Program-made: the position numbers and the translations under genes
In this document: positions 1 to 9,137 of the stretch, piece by piece
How positions within the stretch are numbered: the stretch's first letter is position 1
Layout of the letters: every line of letters starts with the position of its first letter
Assembly (NCBI GenBank): GCA_002049455.2
Contig: KV919322.1
Coordinates: forward strand, 1-23,002
Length of the DNA stretch: 23,002 bases
Direction: 5' to 3'
Source: Porphyra umbilicalis
Taxonomy: Eukaryota > Rhodophyta > Bangiophyceae > Bangiales > Bangiaceae
The notes under the pieces: model-generated
Told to the model about the DNA's origin: nothing
Seen by the model: only the letters and a program-made list of their open reading frames with translations
Databases searched by the model: none

Positions 1-3000
1 GGGGGCCCCGAGGGGGGCTTTTCCCCCCCACCCCCCCGCGCGCGCACGGGCACCGACGCGGAGCGGCTGAGCGGCAGGCGCGCCGTCGTGGCCGGCGCCG
101 GCGTGGGGCGCGTGGCCCCCCCCCCCCCCCCCCGGGGCGGCTGGCCATCCCCCCCCCCCCCCGGGGCGGCTGGCCATCCCCCCCACCGGGCGGCGTGCGC
201 CCCCCCCCCCCCCGGGCGGCTGGCGACCCCCCCCGTGAGACGGCGCCCCCGCGTGGCGGGCGCCGACGTCGGGCGGCGGCGGGGCGGCAGGCGCCCGACC
301 ACCCCGTCCACGCGGGGGCCCACCCACCCGACCGCCGACCACGTGGCCGTCGTGCCCGCGCCCGCTGCCGCCCCCGCGCCCGCCCCCGCGCCCGCCCCCG
401 TCGACGGGGGGGCGGGGCGGGGCGGCGACGCGCGCGTCGCCGCCGCGGCGGCGGGCGGCGACGGCGGCGCCCACGCGGCGGGCGACGGGGGGGGCGGCAG
501 CGCCGGCGGCGGCGGCGGCAGCGCCGGCGGCGGCGGCGGGAGCGCCGGCGGCGGCGGCGGCGGGAGCGCCGCCGGCGACGGCGGCGGCGGCAGCGTCACT
601 GGCGACGGCGGCGGGAGCGCCGCCAGCGCCGGCGGCAGCGGCACTGGCGACAGGGGCAGGGGCGGGAGGGAGGCCCCCCCCCACCGCGCGGGGGGCAGGC
701 CGACCGGCTCCTCGGCGGTTGCCGGCGGGGGCGGCGACGGCGCCCACCCCCCCCGCGCGGCGGGGGGCGGGGGCGGCAGCCACCCCGCGGCGGCGGCAAT
801 GGCCACCGCCTCGGCGGCGGCCGCCTGCCGCTCCGCCACTGCCCACGCGGCGGCGGCGGCGGGGGAGACGCCGTCGAGGTCGGCGGCGGGGATGGGGTCG
901 ACGGGCGGGCCGCGCGGGCCCGCCCACGCCGCCGTCACGATTTGGTCGAGCGACGTCGCGACGGGGGGGGGGGGCGACGGGGGGGCCCACCCGCCGCCGC
1001 CGCCAAACGGCGCAGACGCAAAGAGGCCCCACGGGCGGCGGCGGTCATTGTTGGGCGCCCCCGTCGCCGCGGGGGGGGCAAACGGCGACGGGGGGGCGCC
1101 GCGCGCGGGCGGCGTCGGCCACGCCACGCCCGCCGCGGGCAGGAGCGGCTGGGCCGCGTGCGCGGCGGGCGGGCGGCCAAAGTCGGGCAGGTGCCCATAC
1201 GGCCCGCGCGTTAGGAGGCTGTCAAAGAAGGGCGTGCGCTGCCCAGTCTCGGTGGGGGCGGGGAGGGCGGTGGCCGCCCCGCCAAACGGCGTGGTGGGGT
1301 CGCCGCCGAGGCGGGGGCGGGGGTACGCCCCCGCCCCTGCGCCGCGCGCGGCCGCCGCACCCTGCATGGGGCTCAGGTACGCGCCCACGCGCTCCTGATG
1401 CCCGCCCTGCGCGCCCCAGCCCGCCAGATGCGCGCCTTGCGTGCCGACGCCTTGCGGGTACCCGCCTTGCGCGCCAAAGCCTTGAGGGGGCCCGCCTCGC
1501 GCGCCAATGCCTTCATGATGATCCTCTTGAACACCGGCGCCTCGGGGAAGTCCACCTTGCGCGCCAAAGCCTTGAGGATGCAGACCTTGAGGAAGCATGC
1601 CTTGATGCCGACCTTGTAGAGTAATGCCTTGAGGATGCTCACCTTGAAAAAGCATGCCTTGAGGGTGCCCATCTTGAGGAAGCATGCCTTGAGGGTGCCC
1701 ATCTTGAGGAAGCGTGCCTTGAGGGTGCTCATCTTGAGGAAGCGTGCCTTCAGGACGCCCACCTTGCGCGCGATCCTCGCCCTTGTCTGTGCTGTCAGCC
1801 TGAACAGGACCACCTAGCGCGTTTGCCTCCCCATTGGTGCTGCCCTGGTAGAAGCCCCGCGCGAAATCGTCATGCCCTTCATAGCGAGTCGGGTACAGAA
1901 AGTACGTGTTGACGTCAGGCACATACCCGACTGGATAGGGGTCAACAAGTCCCGTGAGCAGACCGCGGTCAGCAGCAACTTGGCCACCCCACGCGGGGGC
2001 GAAAACGTTGGGATCACCGCCACGGGCGGCGACAGCGTCGGCGCCACCGCCACCCGTCCCACCATCAAGACCGCCGTAGGCGGCGGTGCCACCAAAATCG
2101 GAAGCGGGCTCGACGCCCCACCCCGGCCCGCCGAGCCCCCCCGGGGCCGCCCCGTAGAAAGCACCCCCCCCAACCGCCGCTCTACCCATCGTGTGACCGG
2201 CCGCCGGCGTGGCACGCCCGCCGCCGTGATCAAAGCCGCCCGTGTCCACCCCGCCCGCCGGCAGCCACGGGCGCGACGCCGTCGGCGCGCCGCCGGCGGG
2301 GCCGCCGCCAACGTCCCCGTCGCGTGGTCGGTGAAGGTTGCGCTCCGTCGTGTTGTCGTCCACATCCCGCACGTTCATGGCGGCGGCGACAGCGTCAAGC
2401 GTGCCGGGGGGGGCGGGACGGGCCGCAGGACTGGGAGGGGGCGAAAGCCCGTGCAGCGGCACCCGCACGAGCGGAAAGGGCGAGTCGATGCCGACGGCGA
2501 CCGCGCGCGCGCGCGTGGCCACCGTGCCGCGTGCGCCACGTGCGCCCAACGGGCCGTTGTAGGTGGCACCTTGGAGGAAGGAGTCTTGCATCAACGGCAA
2601 AAGTTCGTCTTCGAGCGTTTGACCCGTACGACCGCCTCCCGCTGCCTCGCCGCGTCGAACAGTGGCGCCCCCACGGACAGTCGCGCCGCCCTGCACAAAG
2701 CCGCCACGGACCGTCTCCCAGGTCGACGGCAATCTCGGCGTCGGGCTGGCAACTCCGTCTGCCGCGGGCACGGCTGCTTCCTGCGGCCCCTGAGATCCGA
2801 AGTCGCAGACGGGCGCCCGCACAAACCGCCCGTTGGGCGCGCGTGCGACTCTGCGCCCCGGCGTCCGCGGCGGCGGCAGCCGGTTCGCGGCGCCGCCGTC
2901 ACCACCAAGAGCCGCGTCGATCAAGTCGCCGCCCTGAATATCAGTGATAGGGTATTCACACGGACTATACAGGGCGAGCTGGGCTCTGGCGAGCGCGAGC

Positions 3001-3104
3001 GCCCGCGCCCGCACGGCGGTCTCGCGCGCGCCGCGCGTCTCCACGGTGTGGGGCCAATTCGGGGGCTGTGGTGGGGGCGGGGGCGGGGGTGATGGTGCCG
3101 CCAT
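1..3104 (-). CDS. Large Gly/Pro/Gln-rich protein with decapeptide repeats, C-terminus beyond the window
   Basis: I do not recognise this protein. One minus-strand frame is open from an upstream stop at 3273-3275 to the left edge. The first in-frame ATG is at 3104-3102 and gives 1034 visible residues. It begins MAAPSPPPPPPQPPNWPHTV, then has an Arg/Ala-rich helical-looking stretch, a Gly/Tyr/Asp-rich part (about residues 280-430, with motifs such as VPDVNTYFLYPTRYEG), a decapeptide repeat array (about 438-571), and a long Ala/Pro-rich tail with short ordered-looking islands such as TPFFDSLLTRPYGHLPDFG. No signal peptide or membrane segment is evident. In the stretches I checked between 60 and 360, A and T almost never fall in the wobble position of this frame, which supports real coding. 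Plus-strand frames over the same bases give only Arg/Gly/Pro runs. The composition suggests a largely disordered, possibly condensate-forming protein; that is inference. Homopolymer errors could hide a frame change near the left edge. Confidence 0.72.
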   Translation of the reverse strand, partial: MAAPSPPPPPPPQPPNWPHTVETRGARETAVRARALALARAQLALYSPCEYPITDIQGGDLIDAALGGDGGAANRLPPPRTPGRRVARAPNGRFVRAPVCDFGSQGPQEAAVPAADGVASPTPRLPSTWETVRGGFVQGGATVRGGATVRRGEAAGGGRTGQTLEDELLPLMQDSFLQGATYNGPLGARGARGTVATRARAVAVGIDSPFPLVRVPLHGLSPPPSPAARPAPPGTLDAVAAAMNVRDVDDNTTERNLHRPRDGDVGGGPAGGAPTASRPWLPAGGVDTGGFDHGGGRATPAAGHTMGRAAVGGGAFYGAAPGGLGGPGWGVEPASDFGGTAAYGGLDGGTGGGGADAVAARGGDPNVFAPAWGGQVAADRGLLTGLVDPYPVGYVPDVNTYFLYPTRYEGHDDFARGFYQGSTNGEANALGGPVQADSTDKGEDRAQGGRPEGTLPQDEHPQGTLPQDGHPQGMLPQDGHPQGMLFQGEHPQGITLQGRHQGMLPQGLHPQGFGAQGGLPRGAGVQEDHHEGIGARGGPPQGFGAQGGYPQGVGTQGAHLAGWGAQGGHQERVGAYLSPMQGAAAARGAGAGAYPRPRLGGDPTTPFGGAATALPAPTETGQRTPFFDSLLTRGPYGHLPDFGRPPAAHAAQPLLPAAGVAWPTPPARGAPPSPFAPPAATGAPNNDRRRPWGLFASAPFGGGGGWAPPSPPPPVATSLDQIVTAAWAGPRGPPVDPIPAADLDGVSPAAAAAWAVAERQAAAAEAVAIAAAAGWLPPPPPAARGGWAPSPPPPATAEEPVGLPPARWGGASLPPLPLSPVPLPPALAALPPPSPVTLPPPPSPAALPPPPPPALPPPPPALPPPPPALPPPPSPAAWAPPSPPAAAAATRASPPRPAPPSTGAGAGAGAGAAAGAGTTATWSAVGWVGPRVDGVVGRLPPRRRPTSAPATRGRRLTGGVASRPGGGGAHAARWGGWPAAPGGGGDGQPPRGGGGGATRPTPAPATTARLPLSRSASVPVRARGGGGEKPPSGP
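1396..1785 (-). repeat. In-frame 30-bp tandem repeat encoding decapeptides
   Basis: About 13 tandem units of 30 bp (one is 27 bp) lie inside the minus-strand coding frame. Typical units read PQDGHPQGML in the upstream part and AQGGYPQGVG in the downstream part. Units around 1652-1770 are nearly identical at DNA level, whereas the outer units have diverged, so the array has been expanded or homogenised recently. Read in another minus frame the same bases give MGTLKACFLK-type repeats, but the flanking unique sequence is only protein-like in the HPQG frame. Confidence 0.85.
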
Positions 3105-3275
3105 GGTGTGCTGTCGGGATCGACGCCGCCGGGGGCAGGAGCGGGGGGGGTGCGACGTGGCCGACGGAGAGCAGTCGGGGGTGGCAGACGCGGCGCGTCG
3201 GAAAACAAAGGTGGCCAAGAAAAGGAAAGTGAGCGGAGGGCGCGGCGGCGCGCTTTTGAATGGGGGTGTGGCCTA
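3105..3275 (-). promoter_or_regulatory. 5' leader / promoter-proximal region of the decapeptide-repeat gene
   Basis: This is the stretch between the upstream in-frame stop (3273-3275) and the chosen ATG (3104). On the minus strand, about 3190-3236 is pyrimidine-rich (CTTTCCTTTTCTTGG-like). Similar CT-rich leaders precede the decarboxylase and VAP start codons in this window. No clear TATA box is visible. Confidence 0.35.
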
Positions 3276-4050
3276 GCGACGGCGCCGCGGGTGCGCCCGC
3301 GTCGCCGCGGGGGAAGTGCGCAGGAGGGCCGGATGGGAGGGGCTACGGGTGAGGAGAAGGGCCCCGCCCTGCGTGAAGACAGGGCGGGCGCGGGGGGGCA
3401 GCGTCAGCCCCTGGCGGGGCGGCCGCCACATCCCGCCCATGTCGGTTGAAGCGCAGATGGGGGTGAGGTAGCAGAGCTGGGTGCAGCGTCCACCCGTCCT
3501 CCCGATCGGAATCGTGTGACGGAGCGGCGGCGGCCACACGCGTGCGGAGGGCGGAGATCGGTGGACCCGGCGGACAAGTGGGCTCTTAGGAGGGCTGGAA
3601 AGGCGCAGCCCGCGCGCGGGAGGGGCTGTGGGCCCCCTACACACCTCGACGCTCGATCTCCGAGTGCCCCAGGCCACAGTGACGAGGGGGCAGGCCCGGA
3701 ACGACTCAACCGTAACCGTTGGACGCTGTGCGCAGTGGGTGGGTGTGAATGCATCATCAAAGAGGCAGCCGGTGGAGCTGCTGGTCCCGCGCGTCGCTCT
3801 GGCGGCCGGCGGACCAGCGGGCAGCGCAGCTGCGCGTCCAACAGGCTACCGGGGACCACCTGCCATTTGCCCCAGACGGCGATCGAGCGACAGGCCTCCG
3901 GTGCAGCCGCAGCGGCGGCGTACCTCTGTCGCCGTGGCGCGTCGTTTTTTCCAACGAGGCGCTGGCCACCAGCGGTCGACGCTGCCTGTGGCGGCAGGGC
4001 ACGAAGAAAGGATGCCGCCAAGAACGGGGGGGAGCCACAATGGCAGGCTG
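3276..4050. other. GC-rich stretch without a recognised gene
   Basis: Several overlapping frames of about 110-215 codons are open on both strands here, as expected by chance at this GC content. None shows a motif I recognise. The upstream region of the minus-strand gene ending at 3104 presumably lies within the first few hundred bases. Confidence 0.5.
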
Positions 4051-4596
4051 TCAATGGACCACGTTGCGATCAGTAACAGTTTTCCTCCATAGGGAATGGA
4101 AGAGGGACCCTGGGAGGTCCACACCCGCTCGCTTGCGCGCCCACCAGAATACGCTGTTGCGGCTCCGGTTGCGAGTGGGTCCGCGGCAGTGGGGGACAGC
4201 GTGCGCATCACGCCCCTTCCACAAGGCGGACCAGGGTGGCTGCAGCCACAGCTGTGGCCCTTTCAAGATGACGTTCGTCACAAACACATCCAAACGGGTC
4301 GCCGCGTCGTCGCCTGCGCCGGTCGTTGGCGTCACGCGTGAGCCACGGGCGGCCCGCTGGTCTGCTGGTGGGTGGGCTTCATGAGCAACTTTCAAAATGA
4401 AAACGTAGAGTAGACCCCGCCTCCACATTCGACTGCGCAACGGCCCACGCACCATGCACGTAGGATAATCGGATACTGAGACGAATTCCTGTCCAGTCGT
4501 TAGAACTCGAAAATTGTAACGACTGGCTACCACGGCTTCCTCAGGACGGCTCTCAGCCATCGTTGTAACGATTGGATATGCGTGCTCCACGTGCAT
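4051..4596 (-). CDS. Orphan open frame of 181 codons, hypothetical
   Basis: I do not recognise this protein. The frame begins with ATG at 4596; a second ATG at 4560 would start MAESRPEEAVVASRYNF. It stays open for 181 codons in DNA of only moderate GC, where stop codons should be frequent. The sequence has mixed composition (for example EFVSVSDYPTC and RLDVFVTNVILKG) rather than low complexity, and codons in the middle part favour G/C in the third position. A possible GT splice donor (GTGCGT) follows residue Met48, so this could also be one exon of a spliced gene. No domain, signal peptide or homologue is apparent. It also spans a pair of overlapping palindromes at 4236-4258. Confidence 0.28.
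   Translation of the reverse strand: MHVEHAYPIVTTMAESRPEEAVVASRYNFRVLTTGQEFVSVSDYPTCMVRGPLRSRMWRRGLLYVFILKVAHEAHPPADQRAARGSRVTPTTGAGDDAATRLDVFVTNVILKGPQLWLQPPWSALWKGRDAHAVPHCRGPTRNRSRNSVFWWARKRAGVDLPGSLFHSLWRKTVTDRNVVH
4236..4258. repeat. Two overlapping 14-bp perfect palindromes
   Basis: Bases 4236-4249 (GTGGCTGCAGCCAC) and 4245-4258 (GCCACAGCTGTGGC) are each perfect palindromes and share the five bases GCCAC. The result is an alternating arm order X, X', X that can fold into either of two mutually exclusive hairpins. The same design occurs at 10789-10830. Confidence 0.8.
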
Positions 4597-6950
4597 TCAC
4601 TCTGATCCACACAGTTATCCGCGTCCCACCACACATTGAAATATTTAAGCCATTCCAAAGCTGGCTCCGATTTCAACCCCTCTTCAGTGCATGTGTAGCG
4701 CATGTCCTTGATTATCTGCGAGATTTTCACATGGGATTTTATGACTTCCGCCCTTGGTACCTAAAGGCATCAGTACGAACCCCAGATGAATTCTAAGGAA
4801 CTAATACTCTCTGGCGATTCAGGCCCCAGAGCATCGCGCCCTCAGGGTGCCCCCCCCAGCGGTGTGCGGCCGAACAGCCTCGTCAATAAAACACTTCTCC
4901 CGGCCTCGTCCCATTTCTATGCTCACCCACATCCCTTTCCCACCGACGGCGCAATTCCAAGGACGCTCGTGATGTGTCTGTGCTTGTTGAAAACGCCGCG
5001 ATTAAACCCCGGCGTTGCGCACGCTACCTTGCATCGAAGGTTTCGACACTGTGCATCTCTTTTCTGTATACTGCGCGCACGTTCGTGTATCCAGTTTGCA
5101 CCACCCCAGCACGAGAAAAGTGAACATTCTATGGTGTACGATCAACAGGTACCAACGCAGAAATCGCGCCGTGCCGCCAGTCCGCGCTTCATCATGCCCC
5201 CAGTCCACGCTTGTCTGCGAGGCCGCCGTGTTCGGAACAGTCATAGTTAAGACAATCCGTAGCATTTAGGGTGACTGAACAATAGTTTATTCGTGGTCCA
5301 GAGGGCGCATGACAAATACGTAATTCTAATACTTTCTTGGTTCTTTGGCGATGCTGTCATCGCCGCTGTCAGCGTGGGTGAAACGTCTCGCATGTCGGGC
5401 CATATTGTTGGTATATCGGTAAATTTGATCGGTAAGGGTCTCGGTATCTCGATCAATAGTCGGTATCGTCCATTTTCTCAATGGTCGGTACAGGTCTGTA
5501 ATGTAATAATATTCGTATTTAATCCTGGGAGAGCTCGACCGACGCCACACACCGGGCGAGGCACTCACCGGTCCCATTAGTCGCCGACCAGATAGACCAG
5601 CAAAACAGCCACGATGCAATATTGATCGCAGAAGACATCCGCGTCTAGTATGCAGGCCCTCCTGCTTCAGTCCAGCTCGCCTCCTATGCCCAAGCAAGCG
5701 TGTCCTCTGCCCTGTCAAAAGATGCCTGGGTATCCCCAAGAGGTAGTGTTGCGGCTGCGGAACTTCCGCGCCACCAAGTTTCCTTTGCGTCATAATGTTG
5801 GTAGCAGAGTGGGCGAGCGGTATGTTGTCGATGTATGTGCCTTGATGTGTGGGGAATGTATGGCGCGCTGTGGTACGCAGGAGTATTATTGGTGGGGAGG
5901 CGAAGGGATGGATCCGAGCTTGCCCAGGTCAGACACAGTCGAGGCCGTGGTGCTACTTGGGTGGAGTGTAGAGGCGGGAGGTTGATATGGTCGGGGTCAT
6001 GCGGTGGTAGTTGCACTGTGTGGATGAGGGTGCCGACGCGAGTGGGGCTCTAACCACATATGCCACAAAATCGGAAATTTTTATGAAACGTGAGACTACC
6101 GAGATATCGGTACAAAATCGATAAATCAGTATTCCGATTGGGAAAGAGCATTCATCGCAATGTTCGGTAAATGCCAACCTTAGTGGCCACGCCCTGACGG
6201 TCCAGAAACACAGAGCGACGGGACAGCTACGCATCGCGCGTCTGAGATGAGAACGTCTGCGAGATGCCATTGGCAACACGCCAGGTCTGACGTCATACTG
6301 TCATGTGAACTTTCATCCACCTCATCCAGCCTGATACTGTGCATTCTATTCCGCGTATTTTGCAACGACTTCGGAAAATGAAGTATTATACCTTTGCGAC
6401 ATTAGGAATGTAACCCCGCATCCTCATCTAAGAAAGACAGACGTTTCTAACTAACCTCCTAACGCATCAGCCGATGAAAGACGGTATGAAAAAAAAGAAG
6501 ACAACAGTGACCAACTCCGTAAGAGAGGCTCACAAATAAGAGCGCTACTGATCCATGTTCTCCACAACCCAGCTTAGTACCAGTCGCCAAAAATTGGAAC
6601 GTGATCGGCCGGTAGGAAGAGCATGAGAGGAAAAGTTGCGAGCCCACTCACTGGCAGAGAGTTACTGTGCAAGTGTGCGAAAGATTTTCTCCATTTGCAG
6701 GCTCCAGTGAGGTGCCCAGAGCCCCTATTTCGAATTGTGAAATAATTCGCCGGATAGTGAAGTGGCCCCCAGCCTTCTCTCTCGGTCGAATTTAAATGCT
6801 GAATAACGCTACGTGCATGAAACATGGGCCTGCGCAACAACTGTACGATGGAATTCTCAATCGTTGTGACCGTCAGCAGTTGTGGATGAAGAAAATCAGA
6901 GATCAATTACTCTGCAGAAGGAGTCTCGTCGCGGCAAAGCCGCGCCTCAA
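4597..6950. other. Lower-GC intergenic block with no recognised gene
   Basis: Base composition drops sharply compared with the flanking genes. Open frames are short (mostly under 155 codons) and carry no motif I can name. Some sites resemble splice signals, for example a branch-like run ctaactaacctcctaac followed by CAG near 6450-6470, and GTATGT near 5820 and 5832, so a fragmentary or multi-exon gene cannot be excluded. A cluster of TCGGTA hexamers lies at 5416-5490 with further copies at 6107 and 6164. The block may also contain decayed mobile-element sequence, but I see no intact terminal repeats or transposase. Confidence 0.5.
5416..5490. repeat. Cluster of five TCGGTA hexamers
   Basis: TCGGTA starts at 5416, 5429, 5441, 5460 and 5485, all on the plus strand; two more copies lie at 6107 and 6164. 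Five exact hexamers in 75 bp is far above chance. Clusters of short motifs of this kind occur in the subterminal regions of hAT transposons, where transposase binds, and also in promoters. Which applies here, if either, is unknown. Confidence 0.5.
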
Positions 6951-7663
6951 CCGTACGCCCGCCTGCGCTCGCGGCTGGCGGGTGACGGCGTCACGGTCGT
7001 GCAGCCGCACGCGTGCACCGCCGCCGCCACCGCCGCCGCCGTGGGGCCACCAGCTGGCAGCAACGATAGCGGGCCTCGGGAGCGGCGGACCCCGGGGGCG
7101 CCCCCCAAGAGCGTGCCCGTCTGTGGCCACTGGGAGCGTGTCCCCCAGCAAGGGCGGCTCCCTGCGGGAAACCTGAGCGATATCCCGTCGTCAGCAACGG
7201 CTGGCGGACCAGCCAGATTATGACCGATGGCCCCAGTCATGGACGGGCTGCCCATGGGCTTTCCGGTGCGCGTCCGTGCACGCGCGCCCGTGGCGGGGAG
7301 GCGGGGCGGAACTCACTCGCCCCCAACGGTCGTGGCGCGGGCCGTCCACGCGTCCGCCCGGCTCGCCTTTACATCCCCGTGGTGGGGTGGCGCACCCCCG
7401 CGCGCCGCGTCTGGTGAGGACCGCCCGTGGCCGTGAGCGCACGCGCTCGCCGCGCGCGTCGACGACGCCGGCGCGACTTTGGCACTCGTACAAGCCCGCG
7501 GCCCCGCCCGCGCTGCCGCGTCGCTTCGCCTCCCCCTCCACCCCCGTCTACTTCTCAGCGCGTCCCCTCCCACCCACTCTCCTCCCCCCCGTAGTAAAGC
7601 CCTCACGGTGTACACCCTAATGCAGGCCAAAACGCGCGCCTCCCCGCCGTGCACGTGGTCCTC
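6951..7663. other. GC-rich transition ending in a CT-rich leader-like segment
   Basis: GC content rises abruptly near 6950, with small hairpins at the border (GCGGC-AAA-GCCGC near 6935-6950 and GTGAC-GGC-GTCAC near 6981-6993). No protein motif is recognised. From about 7510 to 7600 the plus strand is strongly pyrimidine-rich (for example ccctccacccccgtctac), which resembles the 5' leaders of the decarboxylase and VAP genes. A plus-strand gene could therefore start just downstream. Confidence 0.35.
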
Positions 7664-8275
7664 ATGTTCCGCACCACGCACCTACCTGTCACTGGCGCAC
7701 GCGCGGGCACACACGGGCAGCGACACCGCGGCGACACCGCCGCGACGGGCGTGGCGCAGTGGCACGGCCGCCACTGGGTGGCGGCGGGGCCGGGCGCCGA
7801 CGCGACGGGCGGCGGCGGTGGGGTGCTGCCCGGCGGGGCTCGCCGGCTCGCGTCTGCCGCCACCGCCGTCGGGCGGCGTGCCCCCACGGCCAGTCCCCCA
7901 CCAACGGTCGCCCGGGGGGCGGTGGCGGTGGCAGCGTCGTGGCCACGGGCGCCCTCACCCAGCCACGGCGCGTCCGGGCAGGGCACCCGCCACCGGGGGT
8001 CCGTCGACGGCGGCGCCGTGAGCGGCGGTTGCCGACGCCGCCGCAGGGGACCGCCCACCCGCCGGCCGGGACACGCACGGGTGGCGCGCGGCGGCCCCCA
8101 CGGCGGCACGGGCGCCGCCGCCGCCGCCGACGGCGACGCTGCCGCCTGCCGCGCGGCCAACCCCTGTGCGGTCGGCCACGGCGGCAGTGCCGCCGCCGCC
8201 GCCGCCACGGGCGCGCGACGACGCTCCCCCCCGCCCCGCCCAACGGGGCCCGCCGCCGCCGCGCATCGGCGGTGA
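7664..8275 (+). CDS. Possible low-complexity Gly/Ala-rich protein (uncertain)
   Basis: The region 7660-8500 is open in several frames on both strands. In the plus frame from the ATG at 7664 (MFRTTHLPVTGARAGTHGQ), A and T largely avoid the wobble position from about 7641 to 7800. An antisense frame sharing the same wobble position would show the same bias. A CT-rich leader lies just upstream. Beyond about 7930 the bias moves to another phase, so either the frame changes at one of the G/C runs (for example near 7914-7919) or coding ends. No domain is recognised. Treat the boundaries and the product as provisional. Confidence 0.2.
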   Translation: MFRTTHLPVTGARAGTHGQRHRGDTAATGVAQWHGRHWVAAGPGADATGGGGGVLPGGARRLASAATAVGRRAPTASPPPTVARGAVAVAASWPRAPSPSHGASGQGTRHRGSVDGGAVSGGCRRRRRGPPTRRPGHARVARGGPHGGTGAAAAADGDAAACRAANPCAVGHGGSAAAAAATGARRRSPPPRPTGPAAAAHRR

Positions 8276-8819
8276 CGGGGGCCCTCCCTTGTGGTGCTGG
8301 TGTGTCCACCCCAAGGCGTGGCCGCCCCCGACCGAGCGTGACGCGCCGGCGCAAGGCGGGGACGGGGACGGCGTCGCCAAGGCCGGGCGGGGGGGGGCGC
8401 GGCGCACCCCCGACGGCGGCGACGGTAGCGGCCGGCGGCGCGTCGAGCGGGGGACGGCCGCCCGCGGCGGGCGACGGCGAGGGGGCGCCCGCCGCCATCC
8501 GCCCCCACCCATCAAAGGTGTCGTATACTTGGAACGCTCGTCGAAAGAATGGAACAGCACATAATTCGATTCCAGCCTGTTTGCCCGTCATGTCGTCTGT
8601 GCGCAAGACATCAAAGTCAATTTTACAGCCAAGATGGACACAGCATTTCTGCTTCTTCTCACTTGGTGGCTGTTTGTAAAGAGACAACGGATCCCATGAC
8701 GAAGTCGAGGATCATTGCGGATTGACCCAGCAACGCTGCTGTCAACTCGCTTGACGTAAGTTCACCCTTCAGGCAGTGTGTGGCTGGCATTCGTCGCGGA
8801 CCTCTGTTCTCCTTCACAG
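8276..8819. other. Transition into a lower-GC block, with a possible short intron
   Basis: Composition falls from very GC-rich to ordinary near 8515. A plausible plus-strand intron lies at 8756-8819: donor GAC|GTAAGT and acceptor CTGTTCTCCTTCACAG|AA. No upstream exon can be assigned with confidence, because the frame in phase with the downstream exon meets a TGA at 8723-8725. Confidence 0.3.
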
Positions 8820-9137
8820 AACAATCCAATCGACTCTGGATCACGTGTGCACTGGTTGTTCCAGAGCATCGACGATTCGGCACCGGCAGGACTTGGCGGA
8901 GCGACATCCTCGCGCTATAAAACACACGTGAAGGAGTACAACAAAGCATACGGTACCTGCGAGGCACTTGACGAGCCCCTCATGGGCTTTTTTGTCATGT
9001 GTCTTGGTCACAGTGACTCATGGCGGTTGATGTGGAAGAAAAATAAAATGCAGGAAGTGTTCCATACAACCGACACCTTTGATACGCCCAACCGTGTCAA
9101 GGCACGGCCGTGGGGCCCCCCGCCGTGCCGCCCGTAG
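8820..9137 (+). CDS. Possible terminal exon of an unrecognised gene
   Basis: After a good splice acceptor ending at 8819, one frame is open in phase for 105 codons and then stops. The sequence is not low-complexity (for example WLFQSIDDSAPAGLGG and MWKKNKMQEVFHTTDTF). Its codons do not show the extreme G/C third-position bias of neighbouring genes, so it could be a gene of different origin, a mobile-element remnant, or chance. No homologue is recognised. A TATAAAA string (8917-8923) lies inside it, so this stretch could instead be promoter DNA. The stop codon falls between two copies of a hairpin repeat at 9101-9174. Confidence 0.2.
   Translation, partial: NNPIDSGSRVHWLFQSIDDSAPAGLGGATSSRYKTHVKEYNKAYGTCEALDEPLMGFFVMCLGHSDSWRLMWKKNKMQEVFHTTDTFDTPNRVKARPWGPPPCRP

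Noticed and set aside
88..1398. Plus-strand Gly/Ala-rich open frame of 436 codons
   Set aside because: It is the complement of the minus-strand repeat-protein gene, whose frame shows wobble-position bias and continuous protein-like sequence to an ATG at 3104.
1396..1785. CRISPR-like array
   Set aside because: Units are contiguous without unique spacers, encode an in-frame peptide repeat, and the genome is eukaryotic.
1373..1813. Minus-strand frame with LKACFLK-type repeats
   Set aside because: It uses the 30-bp repeat in a different frame and has no support outside the array; the HPQG frame continues through unique sequence on both sides.
5266..6300. Complete hAT-type transposon
   Set aside because: A TCGGTA cluster is present, but no matching terminal inverted repeats, target duplication or transposase frame could be found.
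7603..8687. Several overlapping 200-330 codon minus-strand frames
   Set aside because: They are Arg/Pro/Gly low complexity, overlap one another, and none keeps a consistent wobble bias; no coding strand can be chosen with confidence.
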